The notes: generated by a model from the letters alone, not told the origin. A DNA stretch of 64,000 nt from Paludibacteraceae bacterium (GCA_024399965.1 JAKSNJ010000001.1:62001-126000), one strand, 5' to 3'; shown: positions 51,228-62,420, counted from the first letter of the stretch. Numbers and translations are program-made.

Positions 51228-51935
51228 ATGTGGTTAAAAGATTCATCTATCGGCCGTAAATTCATTATGAGTATTACCGGCCTGTGCTTGGTCCTTTTCC
51301 TGCTCTTCCATGGAAGCATGAACATCTGCTTGGTAGTAGATGACCTGTTTGGAACAGCCGGTTACAACTGGATCTGCGCAATGTTGGGTGCTAACTGGTA
51401 TGCTGTAGCAGCATCGCTGGTATTGGCACTGGGAGTGTTAATTCACTTCGGTTACGCTATTTATCTTACTATCCAAAACCGTGCTGCACGTGGCAACGAC
51501 CGCTACGCTATTGAGGCACGTCAGGAGGGTGTGCAATGGGCGTCGAAGAATATGCTCGTGTTGGGCATTATCGTCATTGGTTTCCTCGTGCTGCACCTTT
51601 ACAACATGTGGTACAAGATGCAGTTTGCCGAACTCACCGGCTTGCATGTGTCGGCTTTCGACCCGCAAGACGGTAGCGCTATCGTCAAGGGCTTATTCAC
51701 GGACGGCTGGTGCGGTATTGTGTACTGCTTGCTTTACATGGTTTGGTTGGCAGCCCTGTGGTTCCACCTCAGCCATGGTGTGTGGAGCGCTTTGCAGACA
51801 CTCGGTTGGAGCAACCTGATTTGGCTCAAACGAATCAAAGTGATTGGCGTTATCTTCGCCACCCTCGCCGTAGGCCTATTTATGGTGGTAGTCGTTTATT
51901 TCTTAGGTGTCAATATCGGTATGATGATTAACTAA
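51228..51935 (+). CDS. frdC: fumarate reductase/succinate dehydrogenase cytochrome b subunit
   Basis: 235 residues with five hydrophobic helices, of the Bacteroidota b558-type. It starts DSSIGRKFIMSITGLCLVLF; heme-ligand histidines are expected among FHGSMN, IHFGYA, LHLYNMWY and HLSHGVWSALQ. It anchors the FrdAB dimer in the membrane and exchanges electrons with menaquinone. First gene of frdCAB. In this group the complex mainly reduces fumarate to succinate during fermentation. Confidence 0.94.
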   Translation: MWLKDSSIGRKFIMSITGLCLVLFLLFHGSMNICLVVDDLFGTAGYNWICAMLGANWYAVAASLVLALGVLIHFGYAIYLTIQNRAARGNDRYAIEARQEGVQWASKNMLVLGIIVIGFLVLHLYNMWYKMQFAELTGLHVSAFDPQDGSAIVKGLFTDGWCGIVYCLLYMVWLAALWFHLSHGVWSALQTLGWSNLIWLKRIKVIGVIFATLAVGLFMVVVVYFLGVNIGMMIN

Positions 51936-51948
51936 TTGAATAAAGATT

Positions 51949-53934
<1,986 letters not shown>

Positions 53935-53972
53935 TTTACAAATTTACAAATTTTTAATTTACAAATTGAATT

Positions 53973-54728
53973 ATGGATTCTTATATAAATATTAAGGTGC
54001 GCGTTTGGCGTCAAGCAGGACCCAAGGCACAAGGTCATTTCGAGACCTATGAACTCAAAAACATCTTCCAAGGCGCCTCGTTCTTGGAGATGATAGATAT
54101 TCTCAACGAGCAACTCATTGCCGAGAAAAAAGACCCCATCGCATTCGACCACGATTGCCGCGAGGGTATCTGCGGTATGTGCTCGATGTATGTGAACGGT
54201 CACCCTCACGGACCTGACAGCGCTATCACGACTTGCCAACTGCACATGCGCCACTTCAAAGATGGCGAGACCATCACGGTGGAGCCGTGGCGTAGCCGTG
54301 CATTCCCTGTTATCAAGGACTTGATGGTGGACCGTCAGGCATACGACAAGATTATGCAGGCAGGTGGTTTCGTTTCCGTCAATACAGGTGGTGTGCCCGA
54401 TGCCAATGCGATTGCTATTCCAAAGCCCGTGGCTGACGAGGCGATGGACGCTGCTTCCTGCATCGGTTGCGGTGCTTGTGCTGCGGCTTGCAAAAACGGC
54501 TCTGCTATGCTGTTCGTTTCTGCTAAAGTTAGCCAACTGGCGTTGCTGCCACAGGGTAAGATTGAGGCCGCCAAGCGTGCTAAAGCGATGGTTGCTAAGA
54601 TGGACGAACTTGGTTTCGGTAACTGCACCAACACCGGTGCGTGTGCTGCCGAGTGCCCCAAGAGTGTTTCGCTGGCTAATATCGCCCGCCTCAACCGTGA
54701 GTTCCTTTGCGCTAAATTCCAAGACTAA
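53973..54728 (+). CDS. frdB: fumarate reductase/succinate dehydrogenase iron-sulfur subunit
   Basis: 251 residues. The [2Fe-2S] ligands are in [18 protein letters not shown] (~51-68). The [4Fe-4S]/[3Fe-4S] ligands are in [20 protein letters not shown] and [18 protein letters not shown]. It passes electrons between the flavoprotein and the heme subunit. Last gene of the operon, followed within 25 nt by an intrinsic terminator. Confidence 0.97.
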   Translation: MDSYINIKVRVWRQAGPKAQGHFETYELKNIFQGASFLEMIDILNEQLIAEKKDPIAFDHDCREGICGMCSMYVNGHPHGPDSAITTCQLHMRHFKDGETITVEPWRSRAFPVIKDLMVDRQAYDKIMQAGGFVSVNTGGVPDANAIAIPKPVADEAMDAASCIGCGACAAACKNGSAMLFVSAKVSQLALLPQGKIEAAKRAKAMVAKMDELGFGNCTNTGACAAECPKSVSLANIARLNREFLCAKFQD

Positions 54729-54750
54729 TTGAGTATAGATTAGATAGAGA

Positions 54751-54785
54751 AATAGCCGCTCCGATGGGGGCGGCTATTTTGTTAT
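54751..54785 (+). terminator. intrinsic terminator of the frdCAB operon
   Basis: AATAGCCGCTCC pairs with GGGGCGGCTATT over 12 positions with one wobble, 4-nt loop, then TTTTGTTATTT. Confidence 0.85.
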
Positions 54786-54844
54786 TTCCCACCTCACTCA
54801 GGGCGTTCGATGCCCATCGCTCGCCTTCTATTTCCTCCGTATTG

Positions 54845-54899
54845 TTCTTTACTATTCCTTTATGATTCCTTTACTATTTCTTTATGATTTCTTTACCAT
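54845..54899 (+). repeat. 11-bp tandem repeat x5
   Basis: TTCTTTACTAT, TCCTTTATGAT, TCCTTTACTAT, TTCTTTATGAT, TTCTTTACCAT, alternating between ACTAT and ATGAT endings. It lies in the gap between frdB and the next secreted-protein gene. Confidence 0.8.
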
Positions 54900-54977
54900 T
54901 TAGCATACATGGTCGAAAGGATACTATATCTTTGCTTTTATCATAATTTTACATTTTCAATTCAAAATGAAATAATA

Positions 54978-55009
54978 TTTGCATATTCCAAATTTTTGTT
55001 GTATCTTTG
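54978..55009 (+). promoter_or_regulatory. promoter of the secreted-protein gene at 55018
   Basis: TTTG at 54978-54981, 20-bp spacer, TATCTTTG at 55002-55009. The ATG follows after only 8 nt, so the transcript is probably leaderless or nearly so. Confidence 0.8.
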
Positions 55010-55017
55010 CAGCCATT

Positions 55018-56514
55018 ATGAAGAATTTATATGTTATATGGGTGGCTTTAGCCGCTATGGTATTTGGGCTAAATGCTGTTGCGCAGACAACAGGTAGTGT
55101 TAACGAATTTGGAGAAATGGTGGACGAGTACGGAGGTATTCTTGCACCTCCAGCAGGCGATACGGTTAAATTCAAACGCATCGCAGGTTCATCGATATAT
55201 ACGACTGAAATGAATAGTACCAAATTAGTATCCCAACAACGAGGAAGTACTATGATGGTAGTTTGTAATGATTCGGTATATTATTGGAGATCGCCTCTCT
55301 GTAAGATGGCCCTTGCATGCTATTGGATGAAAGGAACGTATGACAAACAAGCACAGACGGTATCCTTCCCGCAGTTGCAACCGCATTATTATCACCCCAA
55401 CGATGTGGTGAGTTTCTTAGGGTGGTGTATGAAATATAAGAAGAATAGTTACAAGCCGGCCTTGGACTATGCCGATGCTTTTGTGTTTGATATCAATGGT
55501 GACACATTAACTCTGCGCGGTTCGCAATCGTTCACACAGACCTCTGCCGACACAGCGTATTTTATGGGTGGAATTTATGACAACAAGTTCACCGTAAATG
55601 GAGACGGCGGTACCATATTAGTTCGCCAACATCCTGTGGCAGAGCGTGATACGGTGGTTGTGAAAGCGATTCGATTAGTTCGGAAAGCAAATGGTGGAGA
55701 CGGACACGGCTATGCACGTTTCTCGTCTAAAAATGAAGAGTATAGTTTAATACAAATTGGCATCAATGGTTGTAATACGACCACGGGGACATTTATTTCG
55801 GCAGGAATCGACTATAGTGAGTGTTCTATAACTTCCGTAGAGGGTGAGAGAATGGAATTCTATGATGGGGAGTTGACTATTTTTGAGGACAATGAGGGGT
55901 ATAAGATGCAGGGAGTTATGATAGGTATGGACGAGAAAGCGTATGTGATTGACCTTGTGCAACCTGCCGGCACTTTCGAGATGGATGCTTACGTAGATTT
56001 AGACCTTACCGTTTCGATGGACTCGGTGGAAATAACAAAGAATGACAGCATGGGATGCTTTGTATTAACGGCTGACTTGTGGGATTGTTATATAGAGTTG
56101 GATTTGTTTGCCGACCTGTCTGCAACCACTCTTCCTGTGGGCGATTATACTGTTTCCAACACACTCCAACCATTCACGGCTTTGCAATCTATCGGTTATA
56201 TTGGCGCTGAAGTTCATCCGAGTTGCGTTGTGGCAGTTGTTCATTCAAGCGATGGTAGTGTGAGCACCAATAACTTATGGTTATTTGTCAGTGGTACTAT
56301 CTCGGTGAACGCAGATGGCTCTATATTGGCGGTGGGCAAGAACTCGTATGGCAGAGATATTCGTGTCACATTCACTGCTGCTGAACTTTCGGGGCTGAAG
56401 ACACCTAATAAGGTTGCACACCCCTCCGTTCTGAAAATATTGCAACAGGGGCAAATACTAATTCGGTATGCCGATAAGGTTTATAACCTGTTAGGTGGTT
56501 CTATGCCTCATTAA
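55018..56514 (+). CDS. secreted protein of unknown function with C-terminal signature
   Basis: 498 residues from the ATG just after the promoter; an upstream ATG at 54979 lies inside the promoter and is rejected. A signal peptide (WVALAAMVFGLNAVAQ) is followed by a beta-rich protein with at least two related sandwich-like halves (DTVKFKRIAGSSIYTTEM...; SMDSVEITKNDSMGCFVLTA). The C-terminus QILIRYADKVYNLLGG is a variant of the shared signature. No family is recognised. It lies 13 kb from the glycan locus, which shows the signature is genome-wide rather than locus-specific. Confidence 0.75.
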   Translation: MKNLYVIWVALAAMVFGLNAVAQTTGSVNEFGEMVDEYGGILAPPAGDTVKFKRIAGSSIYTTEMNSTKLVSQQRGSTMMVVCNDSVYYWRSPLCKMALACYWMKGTYDKQAQTVSFPQLQPHYYHPNDVVSFLGWCMKYKKNSYKPALDYADAFVFDINGDTLTLRGSQSFTQTSADTAYFMGGIYDNKFTVNGDGGTILVRQHPVAERDTVVVKAIRLVRKANGGDGHGYARFSSKNEEYSLIQIGINGCNTTTGTFISAGIDYSECSITSVEGERMEFYDGELTIFEDNEGYKMQGVMIGMDEKAYVIDLVQPAGTFEMDAYVDLDLTVSMDSVEITKNDSMGCFVLTADLWDCYIELDLFADLSATTLPVGDYTVSNTLQPFTALQSIGYIGAEVHPSCVVAVVHSSDGSVSTNNLWLFVSGTISVNADGSILAVGKNSYGRDIRVTFTAAELSGLKTPNKVAHPSVLKILQQGQILIRYADKVYNLLGGSMPH

Positions 56515-56526
56515 ATACTTGACACT

Positions 56527-56561
56527 ATGCATTGTGTGTTGTCAATCGACAACCGACAAAA
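56527..56561 (+). repeat. degenerate 7-bp array, GTGCATT family
   Basis: ATGCATT, GTGTGTT, GTCAATC, GACAACC, GACAAAA, running into the following terminator. Confidence 0.6.
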
Positions 56562-56595
56562 AGGGCTGTCTAACGCTGGTTAGGCAGCCCTTTTT
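56558..56595. terminator. bidirectional terminator between convergent genes
   Basis: AAAAAGGGCTGTCTAAC (56558-56574) pairs with GTTAGGCAGCCCTTTTT (56579-56595): 17 bp with one wobble and a 4-nt loop. A-run and T-run flank it, so it works for both strands. Confidence 0.9.
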
Positions 56596-56618
56596 ATACC
56601 TGTGCTAATCGGAACATT

Positions 56619-56662
56619 ATCGGACGATTAACGGACGATTAACGGATGATTAACGGATGATT
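56619..56662 (+). repeat. 11-bp tandem repeat x4 (AACGGAYGATT)
   Basis: ATCGGACGATT, AACGGACGATT, AACGGATGATT, AACGGATGATT. The last unit encodes the final codons and stop of the pectate lyase gene on the minus strand. Confidence 0.8.
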
Positions 56663-58341
56663 TGCCCGACGTTGTTATACCAATGACCTGCGTGTAGCAT
56701 CATCATCAGGTGCCCCTTGTACATAAACTTGGTGGGCATACTTGTTCCCGATGTTTGGTATAATCCTGTGGCTGCAGGGTAGATTACCTTGATTGCATAG
56801 AAATTGATACCGCCGTCTGCACTGCCAATATAGATAGTAGTGCCTGTACCTGTGTAGGAATAGGTGTATTTGGCAATTCCGTTACCTGCTACACTGTAGG
56901 TTTGTTTGGTGTTGTCCCATGTGCCGGTAGCCACGTTCATAGTACGTGTAGCACTACTGCTGGAACTGATGCAGTATATTTCAATCGTGCAGTTGCCTGT
57001 TACGGTAAAGGATAGATAACGTGCCGTGGCACTCATAGGACCGCCTGTTTTGAGACGTGAGGTAAAACTGTAGCCATCTATGCTCTTGCTGTTGGCATCT
57101 ACCACCACTTTACCTTCGCTCCCGTCTGCTGTGATAAGCAGTCCTTGTATGGTTTTGCTGGCAGTCAGTGTGCCTAAATCTTTGAAAGCGGCATCAGAAA
57201 AGTTCCAGAAAGTAGTAGTGCCTACAGGAGAGGGAGGAATGGGGGTGTCTCCGCCGCCTTGTTCACCGCCTTGTTCACCGCCTCCGCCGCCTTGCTCACC
57301 GCCTTCGCCGCCTTGTCCGCTGTCGCAAGAGGACGACACAGCCCCTTCTTTGGTCACTGTCAATGTAGCCCCTGCACCGCAAGACGAATTGGTCACCATT
57401 GTCTTGGCTTCGTTTGCCGTGACGGCAGTAGGATATGTATAAGTGGGTTTGGCTACAGATACTTTGGTGTTGTTACTTGGCAGCGTTTTGGAGGATACGC
57501 AATTGACAAAAACATAACCAATGGTGTTGGCATCGTACCAACTGTTGCCAGAACCAACAATCTTTCCGCCGGAAAGAGAACCGCCGAAGTAGCAACCTTC
57601 GATATAGGCAGTAGATGTTTGCAAGCCCAAATAGTAACTGGCATCGCTTGAATTCCAATAACAATTCAGCAAATGGAATTGTGCGTGGCGTGATCGTGGC
57701 ATACGTTGGGCACATCCTTCGTCCCACCAGCAATAGGCGTAGGTGATATTAAATGTGCCATCGGCTGCTGCGTCGGATGAACTGGAACCTACTAAATTGG
57801 AAAAATTATGGTCAGTAGTCTTTTTGTATAGAAAACGACACCAAGTTACGGTAATATTGTCTGCACCTTTGCAAATATCAAAGTTGCCATCACTGCCATC
57901 CTCAAAAGAACAGTGATCCACCCACGCGGTAGAAGCACCTGTACCTTCGAAGCAGAGCAAATCACCGCCTTGATTATTAGTGGCTCCGGGTCCCTTAAAA
58001 GCTATATTGCGGATGATAATGTTCTTCCCTTTGAATTTGAATACACCTTCGTCTTTATTGCTGTTTGACAAGATGACTCCGGGCATACCCAAAATGGTTA
58101 AATTGCTCTTTGAACACTCTATTTGAGTGGAGAAAGCAATGCTTTTGGTGATAATAATAACTTTGTTGCTACTCCCCATAGCTGACTTGAGGGCATCATA
58201 ATTATCTACTAAAGTGGGTGTGGCATTTCCACCCCCTGTGGCAGCGGCACCATAACCGAAGGCCGCCGTTTGGCAATAATTCACCGACCATGCTGAAAGA
58301 GCACATACTAAACAAACGAGAACTAATAACCCTTTTTTCAT
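56650..58341 (-). CDS. secreted PL1-type pectate lyase with carbohydrate-binding-like domain and C-terminal signature
   Basis: 563 residues from the ATG at 58341. Signal peptide LLVLVCLVCALSAWS. Residues ~45-330 are a right-handed beta-helix of polysaccharide lyase family 1: TILGMPGVILSNSN, IIIRNIAFKGPG, the calcium/catalytic segment TAWVDHCSFEDGSDGNFD, VTWCRF and the substrate-contact RMPRSRHAQFHLLN. A Gly/Glu/Gln-rich linker (~350-385) leads to a ~150-residue beta-sandwich (FWNFSDAAFKDLG...YIGSADGGINFYAI), and then the signature variant (LMMMLHAGHWYNNVG). It cleaves pectate or pectin by beta-elimination; pectin use is implied by this gene only. Confidence 0.88.
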   Translation of the reverse strand: MKKGLLVLVCLVCALSAWSVNYCQTAAFGYGAAATGGGNATPTLVDNYDALKSAMGSSNKVIIITKSIAFSTQIECSKSNLTILGMPGVILSNSNKDEGVFKFKGKNIIIRNIAFKGPGATNNQGGDLLCFEGTGASTAWVDHCSFEDGSDGNFDICKGADNITVTWCRFLYKKTTDHNFSNLVGSSSSDAAADGTFNITYAYCWWDEGCAQRMPRSRHAQFHLLNCYWNSSDASYYLGLQTSTAYIEGCYFGGSLSGGKIVGSGNSWYDANTIGYVFVNCVSSKTLPSNNTKVSVAKPTYTYPTAVTANEAKTMVTNSSCGAGATLTVTKEGAVSSSCDSGQGGEGGEQGGGGGEQGGEQGGGDTPIPPSPVGTTTFWNFSDAAFKDLGTLTASKTIQGLLITADGSEGKVVVDANSKSIDGYSFTSRLKTGGPMSATARYLSFTVTGNCTIEIYCISSSSSATRTMNVATGTWDNTKQTYSVAGNGIAKYTYSYTGTGTTIYIGSADGGINFYAIKVIYPAATGLYQTSGTSMPTKFMYKGHLMMMLHAGHWYNNVGQIIR

Positions 58342-58368
58342 ACCTTTTTTAATATTTAAAAAGATACG

Positions 58369-58400
58369 CAAAATTACATTTTTTTGTGGAAACGTGCAAA
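58369..58400 (-). promoter_or_regulatory. promoter of the pectate lyase gene
   Basis: Minus strand: TTTG at 58400-58397, 20-bp spacer, TAATTTTG at 58376-58369; 27 nt to the ATG. Confidence 0.8.
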
Positions 58401-58443
58401 TAAATCGGTCATTTTGCACAAAAAGTACCAATTTTTACACCTT

Positions 58444-58857
58444 TTAGGCCAGTAGTGCCAGTGCTTTGTTTTCTTTGTCGGTCATTTGTACTTTCGTCTC
58501 AGGCGTCTTATCGCCCTGACCGGTTAAGTGCAGCAATCCGTGAACGAGAATGCGGTGCAACTCCGTTGTAAAACTGACTCCCACCATCTCGGCATTGCTG
58601 CGTACGGTGTCCAGCGAGATATAGATATCTCCACTTACGCGCGCGCTCGTGCTATAATCAAAGGTAATAACGTCGGTGTAATAGTCGTGTCCCAAAAACT
58701 GCCTATTCACCTCCAAAATACGTGTGTCATCACAGAAAATATAGGTCAAATCCCCTACGGAAAAGCCATAACCTGCTGCTACACGGCGTAGCCAATGCTC
58801 TACTGCCGCTTTGTCCAAGGTTGGCATTTTGATATTTTCTGCAATAAACTGCACCAT
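58444..58857 (-). CDS. ybeY: endoribonuclease YbeY (rRNA maturation)
   Basis: 137 residues from the ATG at 58857; longer upstream starts would lie inside the promoter. It has the UPF0054/YbeY pattern: LTYIFCDDTRILEVNRQFLGHDYYTDVITFDY split here as ILEVNRQFLGHDYYTDVITF, then GDIYISLDTV and the zinc motif HRILVHGLLHLTGQGD. The last histidine of the usual HGxLHLxGxDH is replaced in this stretch (GQGDKTPE), as in some Bacteroidota members. It acts in 16S rRNA 3' processing. Divergent from uvrB with overlapping promoters. Confidence 0.9.
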   Translation of the reverse strand: MVQFIAENIKMPTLDKAAVEHWLRRVAAGYGFSVGDLTYIFCDDTRILEVNRQFLGHDYYTDVITFDYSTSARVSGDIYISLDTVRSNAEMVGVSFTTELHRILVHGLLHLTGQGDKTPETKVQMTDKENKALALLA

Positions 58858-58865
58858 AGCGACTG

Positions 58866-58897
58866 CAAAGGTACACTTTTTTTTGCAAATATGCAAA
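58866..58897 (-). promoter_or_regulatory. promoter of ybeY
   Basis: Minus strand: TTTG at 58897-58894, 20-bp spacer, TACCTTTG at 58873-58866, only 8 nt from the ATG. Its -33 box lies inside the spacer of the uvrB promoter. Confidence 0.8.
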
Positions 58898-58913
58898 TTT
58901 TTTCGTAACTTTG
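58882..58913 (+). promoter_or_regulatory. promoter of uvrB
   Basis: TTTG at 58882-58885, 20-bp spacer, TAACTTTG at 58906-58913, only 8 nt before the ATG. It overlaps the ybeY promoter by 16 bp, so simultaneous occupancy by two polymerases is unlikely. Confidence 0.85.
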
Positions 58914-58921
58914 CGGCGTAT

Positions 58922-60949
58922 ATGACCAATCAGTTTGAACTCACATCGCCTTTTCAGCCCACGGGCGACCAGCCCGAGGCCATCTGCCAACTGGTGGACG
59001 GCGTGCATCGTGGTGCGCCGGCACAGACGCTGTTGGGCGTGACGGGCTCAGGCAAGACCTTCACCATGGCCAATGTGATTGCCCAACTCAATCGCCCCAC
59101 ACTGATTCTCTCTCACAACAAAACCCTTGCTGCCCAGTTATATGCCGAGATGAAGGGCTTTTTCCCCAAGAATGCGGTGGAGTATTTTGTGTCGTACTAC
59201 GACTACTACCAGCCCGAGGCATATATTCCCCAAACGGACACGTATATCGAAAAAGACCTCAGCATTAACGAGGAGATAGACCGTTTGCGTCTATCAGCCA
59301 CGGCAGCCCTGTTGAGTGGACGTAAAGATGTGGTGGTCATTTCGTCCGTCAGTTGCCTATACGGTATTGGCAACCCACAGGATTTCTCGCGCTCATGCCT
59401 CACCGTTCGACGGGGTGATACCGCTGGAATGGAGGCGTTACTGCACCAGTTGGTGGACGCTTCGTATGTGCGCAACGACATTGATTTGGTACGTGGTCGT
59501 TTCCGTGTGAAAGGCGACACGGTAGATATCTGTTCTGCCTATAGCGACGAGGTGTGGCGTATTGTCTTCTTCGGCAACGAAATAGACGAAATCTTGCGAA
59601 TGGAACCCGGTTCTATGCGTGTGCTGGAGCATTTTGAATACCTAAATATCTATCCTGCCACTATTTTCTGCACTGCCCCTGAAAGGATTGAATCCGCTAT
59701 AGCGCAAATCAAACTGGACCTCGCCAATCAGGTGAACTATTTTCAGGAGATAGGCGAAGAACTTTATGCCAAGCGTATTGAGGAACGTGTCAAATACGAC
59801 ATGGAGATGATTCAGGAGTTGGGCTATTGTTCGGGCGTGGAGAACTACAGTCGCTACTTTGACGGTCGTGAACCCGGTACGCCGCCTTACTGCCTATTGG
59901 ACTATTTCCCCAAAGATATGCTGCTCATCGTGGACGAGAGTCACGTTACTGTGCCACAGATACACGCTATGTACGGTGGCGACAAGGCGCGCAAGGAAAA
60001 CCTTGTCAATTACGGTTTTCGTCTGCCGGCTGCTCGAGATAATAGGCCTCTTACCTTTGAGGAGTGGGAAAGCAAAGTGGGGCAAATCATCTTCTGTTCG
60101 GCGACACCGGCGGAATATGAGTTGGCTAAGTCCGAAGGCATCGTGATTGACCAGTTGATTCGTCCCACAGGGTTGTTGGACCCTGAAATAGAGGTGCGTC
60201 CCACCAAGCATCAGGTAGATGACTTGATGGAGGAAATACAGATTCGCGTTGAGAAGCACCAGCGTGTATTGGTCACCACCCTCACCAAACGAATGGCAGA
60301 GGAATTGGACGAGTACCTGCGCAAATACGGGGTTAAGTCCGCGTATATTCACTCGGATATTGATACGATTGAGCGTGTGCAGATTATGGAGGACCTGCGC
60401 AAGGGCGAATATGATGTGTTGGTGGGTGTTAATCTGTTGCGTGAGGGATTGGACTTGCCCGAGGTGTCATTGGTGGCTATCTTAGATGCCGACAAGGAGG
60501 GATTCCTGCGTGACCATCGTTCGCTCACTCAGACTGCCGGTCGTGCTGCGCGACATGTAGAGGGTAGGGTAATCATGTACGGCGACAAGATAACGCGCTC
60601 GATGCAACTCACAATAGACGAGACCAACCGCCGCCGTGCCAAACAGATGGCGTACAACGAGGAGCATCATATCACTCCTCGTGCCGTGCAAAAAGCGATA
60701 GAGACGAATCCGCTACAGGCGTTGTACCACAATCCGGAGCAGGAACGAAAGAAAGTGGAGGACGCTATCCGTGCCGGTTGGCAACAGGCAGCTTGGCAAC
60801 GTATGTCACCCAAAGAATTGGACAAAGCCATTCAGCAGCAGCGTAAACAGATGCTGCAGGCAGCCAAAGACCTTGATTTCCGCACAGCCGCTTTGCTGCG
60901 CGATGAGATGTTGGCTATGGAAGATAGACTTGAGGCAATTCGTGGGTAG
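58922..60949 (+). CDS. uvrB: excinuclease ABC subunit B
   Basis: 675 residues, the usual length. Walker A LLGVTGSGKTFTMANV is at ~36-51, the DNA-binding beta-hairpin YYDYYQPEAYIPQTDTYIEK at ~93-112, the DESHVT Walker B motif, the helicase motifs VLVTTLTKRMAEELDEYL, VGVNLLREGLDLPEVSLV and QTAGRAARH, and a C-terminal UVR domain (MLQAAKDLDFRTAALLRDEM) that contacts UvrA/UvrC. It loads onto damaged DNA for nucleotide excision repair. Its 3' end overlaps the convergent MATE gene by 35 nt. Confidence 0.98.
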   Translation: MTNQFELTSPFQPTGDQPEAICQLVDGVHRGAPAQTLLGVTGSGKTFTMANVIAQLNRPTLILSHNKTLAAQLYAEMKGFFPKNAVEYFVSYYDYYQPEAYIPQTDTYIEKDLSINEEIDRLRLSATAALLSGRKDVVVISSVSCLYGIGNPQDFSRSCLTVRRGDTAGMEALLHQLVDASYVRNDIDLVRGRFRVKGDTVDICSAYSDEVWRIVFFGNEIDEILRMEPGSMRVLEHFEYLNIYPATIFCTAPERIESAIAQIKLDLANQVNYFQEIGEELYAKRIEERVKYDMEMIQELGYCSGVENYSRYFDGREPGTPPYCLLDYFPKDMLLIVDESHVTVPQIHAMYGGDKARKENLVNYGFRLPAARDNRPLTFEEWESKVGQIIFCSATPAEYELAKSEGIVIDQLIRPTGLLDPEIEVRPTKHQVDDLMEEIQIRVEKHQRVLVTTLTKRMAEELDEYLRKYGVKSAYIHSDIDTIERVQIMEDLRKGEYDVLVGVNLLREGLDLPEVSLVAILDADKEGFLRDHRSLTQTAGRAARHVEGRVIMYGDKITRSMQLTIDETNRRRAKQMAYNEEHHITPRAVQKAIETNPLQALYHNPEQERKKVEDAIRAGWQQAAWQRMSPKELDKAIQQQRKQMLQAAKDLDFRTAALLRDEMLAMEDRLEAIRG

Positions 60950-62294
60950 CCAATTCCCGCAGTTTTTTGCGATAACGGGTGTGGAAGAAAATGGCTGCCA
61001 AGCACAATCCCACAATAAAACTGATCCAAATACCGGGGGCACCCAATCCTAATGGGAACGCAAGTGCCAGTCCTAATGGTAACGAGATGACAATGTAGGC
61101 GATAAACGCAAACAACATTGGCATCTTTACGTCGCGAATGCCGCGTAGCATAGCAGCACCAACGGTCTGTAAACCATCGGCATATTGGAAGATTCCTGCC
61201 AGCAACACCAAGGTCGAACCGATACGAATGACCTCGGTATCATTGGTAAAGAGTAGGGGAATATAGTTGCGCAAACTGATCATGATAGTTGCCCCGATGG
61301 TGTTCATCAGCAGTACCAAGTGGATACTGGCATTACTGGCCATACGCACGGCATAGAGGTCGCCTTTGCCCAACTGGTGACTGACGCGAATAGTCGTGGC
61401 TGAACCGATACCGATAGCCAGCATAAAGGTCAGGTCGGCTATCTGATTGGCTATTTGGTGTGCTGCCAACGCTTCCTTGCCGAGCCATCCTACAAAGATA
61501 AAACTCAATGTAAACAGAGATGTCTCCACAAAAGTTTGTCCGCCGATAGGCGCGCCTATGTGCCAAAGTTCTTTCATGCCGTCGCGCCACCGTGCCTGCA
61601 CGTTGTGCGCACTGATGTAGGAACGCCATGAATGCTGACTGCGAATCACTATCCAAAAGAGAATCGGCATCAGCAGACGAGAAATAAAAGTGGCTATGCC
61701 GGCACCTTTGGCACCCATTGGCGGTAATCCGAAATGTCCGAAGATAAAAATCCAGTTCAGAAGAATATTCAGCAGATTCATTCCCATCGTAATCAGCATC
61801 GCCATCATCGTATTGCCCAATCCCTCCAAAAACTGCTTTTGCATAAAGAAGAATAGGAACGGAACAATCGAAATCACAATAAAAATGTAGTAGGGTCTGG
61901 CAGCGACCACTACTTCCTGCTCCTGTCCCAAATGCCCCAGTAGCGGAATACCTGCTCCCAAGATAGCAATCATGCCCAAACTGAGCAGAATGGTGAATCG
62001 TAGTCCGCTGTGGTATAGAAACGCTACGCGACTGGCATTGCTGTCCGTTTTGCCGATTTCGTACCCCACCAGTGGAGTCAAACCCATCAACGCTCCCATA
62101 CTGAAGACCATGATAGTGAAGAAGATAGCGTTGGAAAAACTGACGGCTGCCAAATCGGCGGTGCTGTAGTGCCCCACCATAATCGAGTCCACCAATCCTA
62201 CCAGCGATGCCCCCAATTGGGTCATCATAACCGGAAACGCCACCTTTAGATTGCGTTTGTAGAATGGTATATATTCTCTCAATCTTGCCATCAT
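60915..62294 (-). CDS. MATE-family efflux transporter
   Basis: 459 residues with 12 predicted transmembrane helices. Typical MATE elements: PVMMTQLGASLVGLVDSIMV near the N-terminus, a mid-protein APIGGQTFVETSLF and MLRGIRDVKMPMLFAFI in TM10-11. It exports cationic or aromatic compounds in exchange for Na+ or H+. The start codon abuts the terminator of tRNA-Gln, and I see no separate promoter between them, so it may be expressed by read-through (inference). The tail overlaps uvrB. Confidence 0.94.
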   Translation of the reverse strand: MMARLREYIPFYKRNLKVAFPVMMTQLGASLVGLVDSIMVGHYSTADLAAVSFSNAIFFTIMVFSMGALMGLTPLVGYEIGKTDSNASRVAFLYHSGLRFTILLSLGMIAILGAGIPLLGHLGQEQEVVVAARPYYIFIVISIVPFLFFFMQKQFLEGLGNTMMAMLITMGMNLLNILLNWIFIFGHFGLPPMGAKGAGIATFISRLLMPILFWIVIRSQHSWRSYISAHNVQARWRDGMKELWHIGAPIGGQTFVETSLFTLSFIFVGWLGKEALAAHQIANQIADLTFMLAIGIGSATTIRVSHQLGKGDLYAVRMASNASIHLVLLMNTIGATIMISLRNYIPLLFTNDTEVIRIGSTLVLLAGIFQYADGLQTVGAAMLRGIRDVKMPMLFAFIAYIVISLPLGLALAFPLGLGAPGIWISFIVGLCLAAIFFHTRYRKKLRELATHELPQVYLP

Positions 62295-62321
62295 TAAAAA
62301 AGTCCCCCAATCGGAGACTTT
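62294..62321 (-). terminator. terminator downstream of tRNA-Gln
   Basis: Minus strand: AAAGTCTCC pairs with GGGGACTTT (9 bp with one G-T wobble), 5-nt loop, then a T-run that touches the MATE start codon. Confidence 0.75.
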
Positions 62322-62329
62322 CTTTTAAG

Positions 62330-62400
62330 TTGCCTAACCAGGACTCGAACCCAGACAGACAGAACCAGAATCTGTAGTGCTACCATTACACCATTAGGCA
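62330..62400 (-). tRNA. tRNA-Gln (anticodon CTG)
   Basis: 71 nt. The acceptor arms TGCCTAA and TTAGGCA pair. The anticodon stem is ACAGA/TCTGT with loop TTCTGGT, giving anticodon CTG for CAG codons. The T-arm CTGGG-TTCGAGT-CCTGG is standard. The discriminator is A; CCA is not encoded. Confidence 0.93.
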
Positions 62401-62401
62401 T

Positions 62402-62416
62402 CGCTTTTCAAAAGCG
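62402..62416 (-). promoter_or_regulatory. leader hairpin in front of tRNA-Gln
   Basis: CGCTTTT-C-AAAAGCG, a perfect inverted repeat of 7-bp arms between the promoter and the mature tRNA 5' end. It is probably part of the precursor leader removed by RNase P. Confidence 0.6.
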
Positions 62417-62420
62417 GTTG

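Noticed and set aside
54979-55017. Upstream ATG at 54979 as the start of the secreted protein
   Set aside because: It lies inside the promoter between the -33 and -7 boxes and would mask the signal peptide.
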